From NCBI RefSeq assembly GCF_001904615.1, contig NZ_MRBY01000004.1:50665-114664 (forward strand): 64,000 bases of DNA, in the 5' to 3' direction. Source of the DNA: [Limnothrix rosea] IAM M-220. GTDB lineage: Bacteria > Cyanobacteriota > Cyanobacteriia > Cyanobacteriales > MRBY01. This document shows positions 1 through 8,806 of this stretch, in pieces. Each line of letters begins with the position of its first letter. Within the stretch, counting starts at the first letter, position 1. The position numbers and the translations under genes are program-made. The notes beneath the pieces were generated by a model. The model was not told the DNA's origin and searched no databases. It was given only the letters and a program-made list of their open reading frames with translations.

Positions 1-43
1 TAGACCTAAAACCATCAGCCGCAAAGACAGACCTGCTCTTCAC

Positions 44-1339
44 ATGACCTCTATCCTAGTCTCCCCGCCACGCCTCAATACCCCAACTATCAAAACATTA
101 CCCAATGGCTTAACCGTGGTTGCGGAACAGGTTCCAGTCGATGCTGTCAGCCTTAATGTCTGGATGAATATTGGCTCTGCCGTCGAAGCCGACAGTATTA
201 ACGGCATGGCTCATTTTCTTGAGCACATGATTTTTAAAGGGACTCCCCGCATTGCCAGCGGTGAATTTGAGCAGCGCATTGAAGCCAAGGGCGCAGTTAC
301 CAATGCAGCAACCAGCCAAGAATATACCCACTACTACATTACCTGTGCCCCCAAGGATTTTGCCGAGCTTGCTCCCTTACAGCTAGATGTATTACTAAAT
401 CCCAGCATTCCCGACGATGCCTTTGAGCGAGAACGTCATGTTGTCCTAGAAGAAATTCGCCGCTCAGAAGATAATCCCCGCCGCCGCACTTATTTCCGAG
501 CCATTGAAACAGGGTTTGAACAATTGCCTTACCGTAGACCTGTCCTTGGCCCCGCATCGGTGATTGAGGGATTAAAGCCCCAGCAGATGCGTGATTTCCA
601 TGGGTTTTGGTATCAGCCCCATCGCATGACTGCCGCTGTTGCTGGAAATTTGGAAAGCGATCGCCTGATTGAGTTGGTGGCAGAGGCCTTTGAAGAACTA
701 TATCAACCTCAAGCGCTGACCGCTGAAGTGCCGACTTTTGCCGCTTTAGAGTCGGAGGACTCCTTTGATGAAATTGTCCGCCGTGACTATGAAGATAGTA
801 GTATCCAGCAAGCGCGTTTAGTGATGATGTGGCGTGTGCCGGGATTAAAGGATCTAGAGGAAACCTATGCCCTCGATCTGCTGGCCATGATTTTAGGTCA
901 GGGGAAAGTGTCGCGTCTCTACCGAGATTTGCGAGAACAACGGGGTCTGGTCTCGCAGATTAGTGTGAGTAACTTTACCCAAAAACATCAGGGCATTATT
1001 TATATTTCTGCTAAATTACCGGCTGAAAATATCCCCGCCGTCGAAGCGGCTATCTTGGCTCATATCCAAATGATTCAGCGTGAATCGGTTCTAGGGCAGG
1101 AAATTGAGCGGGTCAAAACTCAGGTGGCTAATCGCTTTATCTTTGGTAATGAACGTCCCGGCGATCGCACAAATCTCTATGGTTATTACCAGTCTTTATT
1201 CGGTTCTTTAGAGCCTGCACTGAACTATGTTGATCGTATCCATCAAATTACGGCAGCAGAGATTCAAGCTTCGACAATCAAATATCTGAATCTTGGCGCT
1301 TATGCCGTAGTTGCCATTAAACCAACTGCTGAAAATTAA
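44..1339 (+). CDS. M16 family zinc metallopeptidase (processing-peptidase-like)
   Basis: This 431-aa protein belongs to the M16 (pitrilysin / mitochondrial processing peptidase) family. The inverted zinc motif HFLEH lies at residues 57-61, and the downstream zinc-ligand glutamate fits the LEEIRRSEDNP segment near residue 136. The M16 C-terminal domain follows, containing the RLYRDLREQRGLVSQISV segment typical of processing peptidases. No signal peptide is evident, so it is probably cytoplasmic or membrane-associated and degrades or trims peptides; the substrate is unknown. Cyanobacteria often carry M16 genes in pairs, one catalytic and one degenerate, and a partner could lie just upstream outside the window. 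The ATG at 44 leaves a plausible short N-terminal extension before the first strand (LPNGLTVVAEQ). The catalytic motif is intact, so this copy is expected to be active. Confidence 0.93.
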   Translation: MTSILVSPPRLNTPTIKTLPNGLTVVAEQVPVDAVSLNVWMNIGSAVEADSINGMAHFLEHMIFKGTPRIASGEFEQRIEAKGAVTNAATSQEYTHYYITCAPKDFAELAPLQLDVLLNPSIPDDAFERERHVVLEEIRRSEDNPRRRTYFRAIETGFEQLPYRRPVLGPASVIEGLKPQQMRDFHGFWYQPHRMTAAVAGNLESDRLIELVAEAFEELYQPQALTAEVPTFAALESEDSFDEIVRRDYEDSSIQQARLVMMWRVPGLKDLEETYALDLLAMILGQGKVSRLYRDLREQRGLVSQISVSNFTQKHQGIIYISAKLPAENIPAVEAAILAHIQMIQRESVLGQEIERVKTQVANRFIFGNERPGDRTNLYGYYQSLFGSLEPALNYVDRIHQITAAEIQASTIKYLNLGAYAVVAIKPTAEN

Positions 1340-1613
1340 GCTGAAAATTAAATATCAAGGGTCTTGTTTTCATCAGGAGGCGATTATTTTGTCTGGGATT
1401 TTGAATGTTTGTTGTTTTTTTGCTACTGGAGAGTGTAGATCTACTCCGATGGAATTCGGTAAAGTGTTAACGGCTTAAATTCTCCCGTGATCAAGCTTTG
1501 AGCATATATAGATATTTTATTTAATAGGGAATAAGCGGGAATAAGCGTCCTTGAAATTCTTTGCCATAGTCCCCCCAGACTTTTTTCTGTTTGACAAGAT
1601 ACCCTAGTTTTTT

Positions 1614-2417
1614 ATGCTGCTGAGTGCGACTAAAATATCTAAATTTTGCCGATTTGTTAGTCTTGTCTTTTGCCTCTGGTGCAGTTTTGGGGCGATCGCC
1701 GGGGCGGAAGGTTTGCAAGCGCGCATCAGTAGCTATCCAAATTGGTCACGCTTTCCCTCGGTTGAGACGGTTCAGGGCGCGACGGATTTGGTTTATCCCA
1801 GCTGGATGGGAGGAACATGGCAGGTTACTAGTATCCTCCGCGAACAGATTGCGCCGCTAGCCCCAGATATTGTCACGCCGGGCTTTGAGCAAAATCGTCA
1901 ATTGACGGATCAGCCAATTGTTTTTACGGTTAAATTTGAGCCGCAGCAATTTTTTGAGCAACCGGCCTTTTCACTACCGAAACTGTTGGGGGGCGATCGC
2001 CCCATTGTCGCTAACCGAGAATTTAACGGCACAGAAATTGCCAAAGCCTATCTCGGTAAACAGGGGTTTCTCACAGTGAAAGTTGACCCCACCAATCCCA
2101 ACCGCCAACTCACTCGCCTCAACAGCGAACAAGCCCTCATTTCAACCGTGACGGCAAGGGCGACCGAAACACCTAGGGAAACTGAATTTTTAAGCACCGA
2201 AATTACCCAGCAGCAGTTTCGAGGCATCCCCGATGCCTATCTCAATACCGTAGAAACCACCACAGACTATCGGTTGCAAAACTCTGGCCTAATTACTGCG
2301 ACGCAAATTACTGCCATCTATCTGTCACCCAATGATCCCCAATTTTTTAAGGCGAACAATCGGCCTGTCGCCCTCTATCTTTACGATCTCAAACTGGAAC
2401 ACATAAATCCGGTTTAG
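1614..2417 (+). CDS. DUF6816 family protein, probably secreted or lumenal
   Basis: This 267-aa protein resembles the DUF6816 family of cyanobacteria and plastids, whose function is not established. The N-terminus has basic and hydrophobic stretches (residues about 8-30, ending GAIAGA) that look like a Sec signal peptide, so export to the periplasm or thylakoid lumen is likely. After cleavage the mature protein starts near EGLQARISSYPNW. The recurring family features PSWMGGTWQVTS and a central segment about a large PGF are present. It stands alone between an M16 peptidase and a CPBP protease on the same strand, with gaps of 274 and 97 nt, so no operon is obvious. The family call is from recognition of sequence style and could be checked by profile search. 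Confidence 0.8.
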   Translation: MLLSATKISKFCRFVSLVFCLWCSFGAIAGAEGLQARISSYPNWSRFPSVETVQGATDLVYPSWMGGTWQVTSILREQIAPLAPDIVTPGFEQNRQLTDQPIVFTVKFEPQQFFEQPAFSLPKLLGGDRPIVANREFNGTEIAKAYLGKQGFLTVKVDPTNPNRQLTRLNSEQALISTVTARATETPRETEFLSTEITQQQFRGIPDAYLNTVETTTDYRLQNSGLITATQITAIYLSPNDPQFFKANNRPVALYLYDLKLEHINPV

Positions 2418-2514
2418 GTAAACTTGGTCTTCATGGGAAAAGGCGATCGCCGCCTCGCTTCTCAACCCCTGAGAATCCGATACATTAGAAACTGAAGAAT
2501 TCCCGTAAACCCCC

Positions 2515-3351
2515 TTGAAACCATTTTGGCAACTTTGTCGGCAGTCCCCAGCACCGCTACGGCTGTTTTTATTTTTTGCATCATTAGCCGTACTTTGGTT
2601 GCCTTTAGCTACCCCCCTTTACCTTTTGCTACGGCAGGACGAAAACCTCACGACCATTGTGACCATGGGTTTGCTCTTCGTGATTTTTTTGTTTTATTTA
2701 CCCCGATGGGTGAAACAAGTGCATAGTCTCGACAAACCTTTTGGGCAATATGGATTAGTCTGGCAAAAAATTAATGGTGTCGAACTGCTCCAAGGATTGG
2801 CTTGGGGATTTTGCTTCACGTGGGGTCTATTGATTATTCAGCATTTACTAGGTTTACTCACCATCCTGCCGCCTTCTACAACAATTATTCGCTTTGCCCT
2901 AGAAGGAGCCCTCACGGGTTTGGGGGTCGCCCTTGCCGAAGAATTAGTCTTCCGTGGCTGGATTTATGATGAGCTCGAACGGGATTACCACCCCACAACT
3001 GTTCTGTGGAGCTGTGGCGGACTGTTTGGGATCGCCCATTTTTTGAAACCATTAATGGAAATGATTCGCACATTACCCGTGCTGCCCGGATTAACCTTAC
3101 TAGGCATGACCCTTGTCTGGGCAAAGCGGGGCTGTCGAGGACGATTAGGCAAACCGATTGGCTTACATGGAGGGCTAGTGTGGGGCTATTACATTTTTAA
3201 TGTGGGTGGTTTGATTCAATATCATGATGATATTTCCCCTTGGATTACAGGCGTTGATGGCAATCCCCTCGGTGGTTTATGTGGCATTATCGGGCTTTCC
3301 TGTCTCGCGTGGTTAATGTGGCGATCCCAGAGACATACTGCAACCCCCTAA
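2515..3351 (+). CDS. CPBP family intramembrane glutamic endopeptidase
   Basis: This 278-aa polytopic membrane protein belongs to the CPBP (CAAX protease and bacteriocin-processing, ABI/Rce1-like) family. The catalytic EE-x3-R motif appears as EELVFRGW, followed by the second conserved helix with the histidine in GIAHFLKP and a later histidine in GLHGGLVWG. Several hydrophobic helices precede the motif. Members cleave peptides within the membrane; the substrate here is unknown. The open frame begins with TTG at 2515, directly after a short gap. No stronger ATG lies before the first membrane helix, so the TTG start is accepted with moderate confidence. Confidence 0.88.
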   Translation: MKPFWQLCRQSPAPLRLFLFFASLAVLWLPLATPLYLLLRQDENLTTIVTMGLLFVIFLFYLPRWVKQVHSLDKPFGQYGLVWQKINGVELLQGLAWGFCFTWGLLIIQHLLGLLTILPPSTTIIRFALEGALTGLGVALAEELVFRGWIYDELERDYHPTTVLWSCGGLFGIAHFLKPLMEMIRTLPVLPGLTLLGMTLVWAKRGCRGRLGKPIGLHGGLVWGYYIFNVGGLIQYHDDISPWITGVDGNPLGGLCGIIGLSCLAWLMWRSQRHTATP

Positions 3352-3501
3352 ACAGACTATATAAAACTTCATAGAACTGCATAGACCGCCATGACGGACT
3401 CTAACAAGCTAGTTATTGATTTTTATTCGCAATAAACTTGACTTGAGAGGTAGTCTTTGAATACAATTTGACTGTCCTTAATTGAGAAAGATTATAGATA
3501 A

Positions 3502-3690
3502 ATGAGAATTGTTCGATCCTGTGGTGTCAGCACAATTGCTGCTTGTTTGAATGTGACAAGAAAAGAGGGGATATCGGGAGGATTATTGGGCGATCGCCCC
3601 AATGCTATTACGAGCTCAGAAACCCTAGAGTTCCAGTCTGACGATGGTTTTCCCGAGGAGATAGATATTTTACAAGGAGAGAAAGGCTAG
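3502..3690 (+). CDS. Doubtful small open frame, 62 codons
   Basis: A 62-codon frame starting with ATG lies alone in a gene-poor stretch. I do not recognise the product. It includes a HIP1 site read as GDRP and an acidic C-terminal part (SDDGFPEEIDI). There is no clear ribosome binding site; the bases upstream (GAGAAAG, about 12 nt before the ATG) are weak. It ends 45 nt before the better-supported 21-codon frame at 3736, so the two could be co-transcribed if real. I rate it more likely chance than gene. Confidence 0.2.
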   Translation: MRIVRSCGVSTIAACLNVTRKEGISGGLLGDRPNAITSSETLEFQSDDGFPEEIDILQGEKG

Positions 3691-3735
3691 GACTACTGCT
3701 TTGTGCCCATGGGTCTTATTTAAAGGAGTCGCTAC

Positions 3736-3801
3736 ATGTTTCTAATCGATTTTGTTTATTTTATGTTTGAAAAAGTCTTAGGATTACCGGATCAAGACTA
3801 A
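3736..3801 (+). CDS. Candidate 21-aa hydrophobic small protein
   Basis: An ATG at 3736 opens a 21-codon frame ending with TAA at 3801. An AAGGAG ribosome binding site lies at 3723-3728, seven bases before the start, a better site than most genes here have. The peptide begins MFLIDFVYFMFEKVLGL and ends PDQD: an aromatic-rich hydrophobic stretch followed by an acidic tail, suggesting a membrane-surface or membrane-spanning micropeptide. I know no family for it. It sits between the doubtful frame at 3502 and the IS982 remnant. The support is the binding site and the composition only. Confidence 0.4.
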   Translation: MFLIDFVYFMFEKVLGLPDQD

Positions 3802-4011
3802 TAATTATTTGCAATAAAAGTATTGGGATTTCACTAGGTTTTGTTGCTGGCGATCGCCTTGCGCTTCGGGCTTTTCAGGTCGGCGATCGTCACAAACACA
3901 AGTTGGGGTCGGTACAGAGTAGGGGGATTAACAATGTCGTGTGTTAGTCCCTTTTTTTTTAAGCGTGGCCCTACCAAAAAGCACCGCAAGCTCACTTAAA
4001 TCAAAGCCAAT

Positions 4012-4248
4012 ATCTGCAAATATTCTGGTATGAGCATGGATACCATCAGCATTAAAGTTTGTCATAATCGCCATATCTCCCAACACAAAGTCGTTGACGG
4101 TTCCGCTGCCCATGGGAAAACTTCTGTCGATTGGCTTTGGGACTTTAAGCTGCATCCAGAACAAAGACTAGCAAAATTAGTACAAAATCCTTGGCTATAC
4201 CTTGTACGCTTAGCTCCAGAAACAGCGCAGACCCTATGCTCGCTATAG
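4012..4248 (+). pseudogene. IS982-family transposase remnant
   Basis: The + strand frame here reads KYSGMSMDTISIKVCHN, then HRHISQHKVVDGSAAHGKTS, then VDWLWDFKLH. This matches the catalytic-aspartate region of IS982-family DDE transposases, where an IDS/T strand is followed by a KVCHN, a QHKVFDG and a GKTSVDWFFGFKLH type sequence. Similarity stops after FKLH near 4152; the rest of the frame to 4248 is unrecognised. The N-terminal third, the other catalytic residues and the terminal inverted repeats are not visible, so this is a fossil of an inserted element, not a mobile one. The surrounding kilobase has no other convincing gene except the 21-codon frame. Confidence 0.6.
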
Positions 4249-4409
4249 TTTTTTACTCTTGGATTAGCCCGTTATAAAGACCCACATCTCTATTCACTTT
4301 TATCAGGCTTTGCCGTTCGATCAATGGCCACTAAGCCTCACCAGTGTCTCTATTTTTAGAGAAAATCAACGGCTCTATACCAGCTCCAGACCGTTCTTAC
4401 CTCTCCTTG

Positions 4410-4742
4410 TCACCCCCTGAGCTCAACATTGCATTGACAGTCACTATTTTCTGGATTACGGAGAGTTTTAACCCGCTTTTTGGGAGCCTTATTTTGTTGT
4501 GAAAAAGCAAAACTTCTGGGCTGTTGATCGATCCATTCATAGAACTCGATCGCCTTAGGATTGCAAGCAGTGCAACCATGGCATTTACCGGGAGTTGGTA
4601 CTTTTAAAACTCGACCCTTACGCATCAACTTGTGGAGCATTTGTCTGATCACATCCTCACTCATATGAAAATGGAGCTCTAATTCTGCTAGGGAAACGCG
4701 ATGATAATCAGTGATGAATTTTTGTAGTTCTTGGAAGATCAT
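4410..4742 (-). CDS. feoC: FeoC-like transcriptional regulator of iron uptake
   Basis: This 110-aa protein has an N-terminal winged-helix fold (residues about 1-50, SLAELELHFHMSEDVIRQML), followed by a cysteine cluster, KCHGCTACNP, near residues 53-62. That arrangement is typical of FeoC, a small DNA-binding or FeoB-stabilising protein that can carry an Fe-S cluster. A further pair of cysteines (DCQC) sits close to the C-terminus after a basic linker. It lies 156 nt downstream of feoB on the same strand and is most simply the last gene of the feo cluster. Enterobacterial FeoC is about 80 aa; the extra C-terminal tail here is longer. Its role may be to sense iron or oxygen for FeoB. Confidence 0.85.
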   Translation of the reverse strand: MIFQELQKFITDYHRVSLAELELHFHMSEDVIRQMLHKLMRKGRVLKVPTPGKCHGCTACNPKAIEFYEWIDQQPRSFAFSQQNKAPKKRVKTLRNPENSDCQCNVELRG

Positions 4743-4898
4743 AATAATAATGCCAGCCTTCGCTTAGGATGTCGGTTTTATATTTTGTCCGTAGTTTTTT
4801 CATGCTTGAAACGGTCGATTTAGATTAACTTGAGGGGTTTGCCATCTCCCTAAATGAGTTTGATGAACCTAGATTTAGGGAGATAAGTACTGGCATTT

Positions 4899-7238
4899 TT
4901 AGGAGGACTGACTGTAATCGAAGTTGCTACCAAGATTATTGGAGACTTTAAGGAATTTGAAAGAGGCGATCGCCGCCGCCATCACTCCCACCCCACCAAT
5001 CACCCAGGCCATCGACGACACCGGATGCAGCGAGAAAGTCGCAATCTGATAAAACATCACCGCAACCCAATAACCCAAACCCGTCGTCCAGCCAGCCACC
5101 AAGAGCGTCCACCCCAAATTTGTCTCACGGTAAACCGCACCAGTCGCCGCAACACAAGGGAAATACATCAACACAAACAATAAGTAAGCAAAAGCAGCCG
5201 TCGGGTTCTTAAATCTTTGGGACATTTGACCAAAAGTACCCGTAGCAACCTCCTGTTCATCCGCCGCCATAGCCTGATCCGTCACCTCACCAACACTTAA
5301 ACCGAGGGGATCGAGCATTTGATTCCCCAAATCAGCAAAATTCGCCGGAATCGTCGCAAAAGCCTCACCAATGCCGCCCCCAAAATCGAAGCTTGACTCC
5401 TCCTCAACTGCCTCAGATTCCTCCTCGATCGCCAATTGACCATAGAGAGAATCAAGGGAACCCACCATCGCTTCCTTCGCAAAGACACCAGTAAAAATGC
5501 CGACAGTCGCTGGCCAATTGTCCCGTTCAATGCCCATCGGTGCGAACAAAGGCGTTACCGCTCGGCTAGTGGCAGACAAGATCGATCCCTTACTGTCCTG
5601 AGCACCAAAAGAACCATCCGTACCCACAGAATTTAACAAGCTCAAAATCATCACCATCAAGACGATCACTTTCCCAGCTCGCACCATAAAACTTTTCAGT
5701 CTGTCCCCAGCCCGAATCATGATGCCTTTGAACCGAGGGATGTGATAGGGCGGTAATTCCATCACAAAGGGAGAGGCCTCCCCTTCCATGATCGTATTTT
5801 TCATCACGATCCCCGTGAAGATCGCCGCGCCAATGCCAATGAGATACAGTCCAAAAACAAGATTTTGTCCATTTTGTGGGAAAAAGGCGGCGGCAAATAG
5901 CGCGTAAACCGGTAATCTCGCCCCACAAGACATAAAGGGATTCATCATGATCGTCATCAGGCGATCGCGCTTATTTTCCAAAGTTCTCGTCGCCATAATT
6001 GCCGGCACATTACAACCAAAACCCACCAACATCGGCACAAAAGACTTACCCGGTAGCCCCACAACACGCATCAACTTATCCATCACAAAAGCCGCCCTTG
6101 CCATATAGCCAGAGTCTTCAAGAATGGAGAGAATCACAAACAACAAGCCGATTTGGGGAATAAACGTCGCCACCGTTTGCACACCACCACCAATCGCCGT
6201 AACAAATCCAATCAACCAGCCGGGAGCACTAATCGACTCCAACCAAGCTTGGGGAGCATCCACAAACACCGTGCCCACAGAAATATCAAAGAAATCAATA
6301 AACGCGCCCCCAATATTAATAGCAACGAAGAACATTAAGTACATCACCACCAAAAATAAAGGCATCCCAATCCAACGATTGAGCACAATTTGATCGATCT
6401 TGTCCGAGGTGGTGCTGCTGATGGTGCGAGTCTGTTTAACCGCACTTTTCATCAGGCTACGGATAAACCCATAGCGACTGTCCGCCACGATAATATCGAT
6501 ATCTTCGTTTAACAGTTGATGGATTTTGCGACGATTTTTAATCACAATTTCATCCACCTTTTTTCCCCTGACCTCTGGAGCGACACTGTCCTCATATTCC
6601 AGTAGTTTCAGGGCAAACCAACGGGTAGAAATTTTCTTATTGCGCCCTTTCTCTTCGATTAGGGGTTCAATTAAATGGATGCTGTCTTCGATGACGGCTG
6701 GGTAGGCAACAACTGTTGGTAAATTCCCCGGATTTTTAATGAGCTCATTAATCTTGCTCCGGAGTAGGGTAATGCCTTCCCCTAAAAAGGCACTGATGGG
6801 AATGACAAAACAACCGAGTCTTTGGGACAGTTCTTTCGTGTTAATTTCTAATCCCTGTTCCTTTGCTACGTCCATCATGTTTAATACGGTCACCATGGGG
6901 AGGTGCATTTCTATGATCTGGGTCGTGAGGTAGAAGTTCCGCTCTAGGTTGGAGGCATCAACGATATTGATGACTAAATCGGCTTCTCCTGTGAGCAGAT
7001 AATCCCGCGCAATTAATTCATCGAGCCCTGTGTTATCGTCTTCTGCGTCGAGGGAATATACGCCCGGTAGATCCACGACGGTGACTTCAATGTCGTCATA
7101 GATATATTTACCTTCTTTGCGATCTACGGTGACTCCGGGCCAGTTGCCTGTGCGTTGGTTGGCTCCGGTTAAATCGTTGAAGAGTGTGGTTTTGCCACTG
7201 TTCGGGTTGCCAATTAGGGCGATTTTCTGCTTTCTCAT
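4899..7238 (-). CDS. feoB: Ferrous iron transporter FeoB
   Basis: This 779-aa protein takes up Fe2+ across the cytoplasmic membrane. The N-terminal GTPase domain has the G1 motif GNPNSGKT at residues 10-17, the G3 motif DLPG, and the G4-type NMMD. A FeoB helical domain follows, then a polytopic membrane domain from about residue 290 with the conserved GFGCNVPAIMATR and a second Gate motif with cysteine (FPCVAATGAVYRE). Length is normal for the family. It is the middle gene of feoA-feoB-feoC, with 67 nt separating it from feoA. The start at 7238 gives MRKQKIALIGNP, right at the GTPase. Iron-dependent repression is expected, but no clear Fur site lies in the short feoA-feoB gap. Confidence 0.97.
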   Translation of the reverse strand: MRKQKIALIGNPNSGKTTLFNDLTGANQRTGNWPGVTVDRKEGKYIYDDIEVTVVDLPGVYSLDAEDDNTGLDELIARDYLLTGEADLVINIVDASNLERNFYLTTQIIEMHLPMVTVLNMMDVAKEQGLEINTKELSQRLGCFVIPISAFLGEGITLLRSKINELIKNPGNLPTVVAYPAVIEDSIHLIEPLIEEKGRNKKISTRWFALKLLEYEDSVAPEVRGKKVDEIVIKNRRKIHQLLNEDIDIIVADSRYGFIRSLMKSAVKQTRTISSTTSDKIDQIVLNRWIGMPLFLVVMYLMFFVAINIGGAFIDFFDISVGTVFVDAPQAWLESISAPGWLIGFVTAIGGGVQTVATFIPQIGLLFVILSILEDSGYMARAAFVMDKLMRVVGLPGKSFVPMLVGFGCNVPAIMATRTLENKRDRLMTIMMNPFMSCGARLPVYALFAAAFFPQNGQNLVFGLYLIGIGAAIFTGIVMKNTIMEGEASPFVMELPPYHIPRFKGIMIRAGDRLKSFMVRAGKVIVLMVMILSLLNSVGTDGSFGAQDSKGSILSATSRAVTPLFAPMGIERDNWPATVGIFTGVFAKEAMVGSLDSLYGQLAIEEESEAVEEESSFDFGGGIGEAFATIPANFADLGNQMLDPLGLSVGEVTDQAMAADEQEVATGTFGQMSQRFKNPTAAFAYLLFVLMYFPCVAATGAVYRETNLGWTLLVAGWTTGLGYWVAVMFYQIATFSLHPVSSMAWVIGGVGVMAAAIASFKFLKVSNNLGSNFDYSQSS

Positions 7239-7305
7239 GGGTTTACTGGTTGATCATTCTTGATAGCGGTTAATGGTCGATGGGGAGGGAATATTGTTGT
7301 GGTTT

Positions 7306-7866
7306 TTACAACTGCTCGACGACTAGTGCTTCGGCTTCTCCTTTGCGTAGGCTCAATTTGAAGCCTCTAACTTTGATTTCGACGGGATCACCGAACGGGG
7401 CAATGCGGGTTACGGTGAATTCTGTGCCTGGTGTTAGACCCATGGCGAGGAGTTTTTTCTTGTAGGCTTTTTTGTCAGCTTCACTACTCATTTGGTAGCG
7501 GATGACTTTTGCTTGTTGGTCTACTTGGAGGTCTTTTAGGGTGATGACAGCATTTTCCATGTCTTTGATTTCTTTGATCTCTACTAAATAATCGAAGGGA
7601 CGGTCTGAGACTAAGATTTGCTTCGCCATGGTTGCGTCAATGCCGATGCGGGTCTCTCCTACTGCGATGAGGAGGTTGCCGGCTAGGTTTTGAATGATAT
7701 TGATAGCCATGCCGGGGGCTAGGCCCATTCCCACTAGGCGATTGATGCCGTCTTTGTTTTCGTAGCCGGCAATCCAGAGGCGATCGCCCATGGGGGCATT
7801 AGCGAGAGCCATCAAAGATCGCTCGTGTTTTTGGGAGTTGTCTTTATTTGTATTGATCTGAACCAT
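7306..7866 (-). CDS. feoA: Tandem FeoA-domain protein
   Basis: This 186-aa protein is about twice the length of a classical FeoA (75-85 aa). It holds two FeoA/SH3-like domains: the first at about residues 18-90 (MALANAPMGDRLWI to LVSDRPFDYLVEI), the second at about 105-186 (LDVDQ-type start to KVRGFKLSLRKGEAEALVVE). Both show the loop that is usual after a G-M-x-PG turn (GMGLAPGMAI and AMGLTPGTEF). FeoA is a small cytosolic partner needed for FeoB-dependent iron uptake, probably by contact with FeoB. The gene is first in the feo cluster. The leader behind it contains three 14-bp direct repeats beginning 21 nt from the ATG. Confidence 0.92.
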   Translation of the reverse strand: MVQINTNKDNSQKHERSLMALANAPMGDRLWIAGYENKDGINRLVGMGLAPGMAINIIQNLAGNLLIAVGETRIGIDATMAKQILVSDRPFDYLVEIKEIKDMENAVITLKDLQVDQQAKVIRYQMSSEADKKAYKKKLLAMGLTPGTEFTVTRIAPFGDPVEIKVRGFKLSLRKGEAEALVVEQL

Positions 7867-7886
7867 GTCATTTCCTTCTCTATGTA

Positions 7887-7928
7887 CGAGATTTAGACTC
7901 CGAGATTTAGACTCCGAGATTTAGACTC
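7887..7928. repeat. Three perfect 14-bp tandem repeats in the feoA leader
   Basis: The unit CGAGATTTAGACTC occurs three times without a mismatch or gap at 7887-7900, 7901-7914 and 7915-7928. The array lies 21-62 nt upstream of the feoA start codon, so it is either in the 5' untranslated region or overlaps the promoter. Such a short in-phase array can be a protein-binding array or a slippage product; the sequence alone cannot tell. Confidence 0.9.
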
Positions 7929-8806
7929 GTTGTCTGTTTGTCTTGCCATCGTTAGGTGGATGTGGTGAAAACGGGACAGTTTTGTTTGGATAAAAAAAAG
8001 TCGCCTAGTGGAAGCGCAATGTTATTGAGAAGCTTTCCTATTTAATTTCTATCCAGAGTAGTCCCACTATTCAATATGGGCAATGTGATCATTCATATAT
8101 GTTTAAATTTCAGGCGGAACCAGTGGCGGTATCTGCTGTGGGGGTCAGCTTTGGGGATGGTGAAAATAGGGGCTGAAATAATTTTGAGAAAAGCCTTGTA
8201 AGCTTTGGTATTCAATGCTTTACAACTTCTGCTGCAATGGGTTTCTGAGGGGGGCAGAGTGTGTCTTTTTTTGTTGAAAAGTCAAGGTTTATTGGTTTGT
8301 ATTTTTGTAAAAGAGGGTAAAGAATTGACAATTTAAAGATCGGTTAATGGCTTTTTTTTTGATAAAAATCAAGTTTAATTGGCAAAGTCATTAATGCTAT
8401 AAATAGTCATTTTTGGGGTTTGGCTCCAGTGTTCGATTTTTATGTCGGCTCAATTGGGCGATCGCCTCGCTGGTAGTCAAAATTAGAGGGAAGTGAGCAC
8501 CATTGGCAGGGAAAAATAAACACCCAAAAAAGCTGAAAGATCTACTCCTAACCTGAGTTCGGTTATGGTGCTTTCTCTAGGGGGTGACAAGTGGGAAAAA
8601 GGTTGCGGAGAGTGAGTTTGAGAAAAGAAGGGCAAAAAAGCAGGGAGAAGATTATCGCCGGAGGGTCAAAGCGAATGGTGGTTTTGGGGCTATATTGGAC
8701 TGTTTTGGTGAGCTGATTAGAATAGAAACGGCAGGACAGGCAAGTTGGCCAATGGGTTGGTGATGGCGTTGGCAAAGTCTGCATTGAAATCAGGAGCATT
8801 TTTTAT
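7929..8806. other. Long gap between feoA and the MFS gene
   Basis: About 880 nt separate the divergent feoA and MFS starts. I find no convincing gene on either strand; short frames lack ribosome binding sites and have poor composition. The block TTATTGAGAA at 8022-8031, read on the minus strand as TTCTCAATAA, matches part of the AT-rich Fur box described in Anabaena, but the remaining positions match poorly. The ribosome binding site of the MFS gene (AGGAG at 8792-8796) is at the right end. Confidence 0.5.

Noticed and set aside
8563..8799. 78-codon minus strand frame in the feo-MFS gap
   Set aside because: Proline/leucine/serine-rich composition, no ribosome binding site, and overlaps the likely promoter of the MFS gene.
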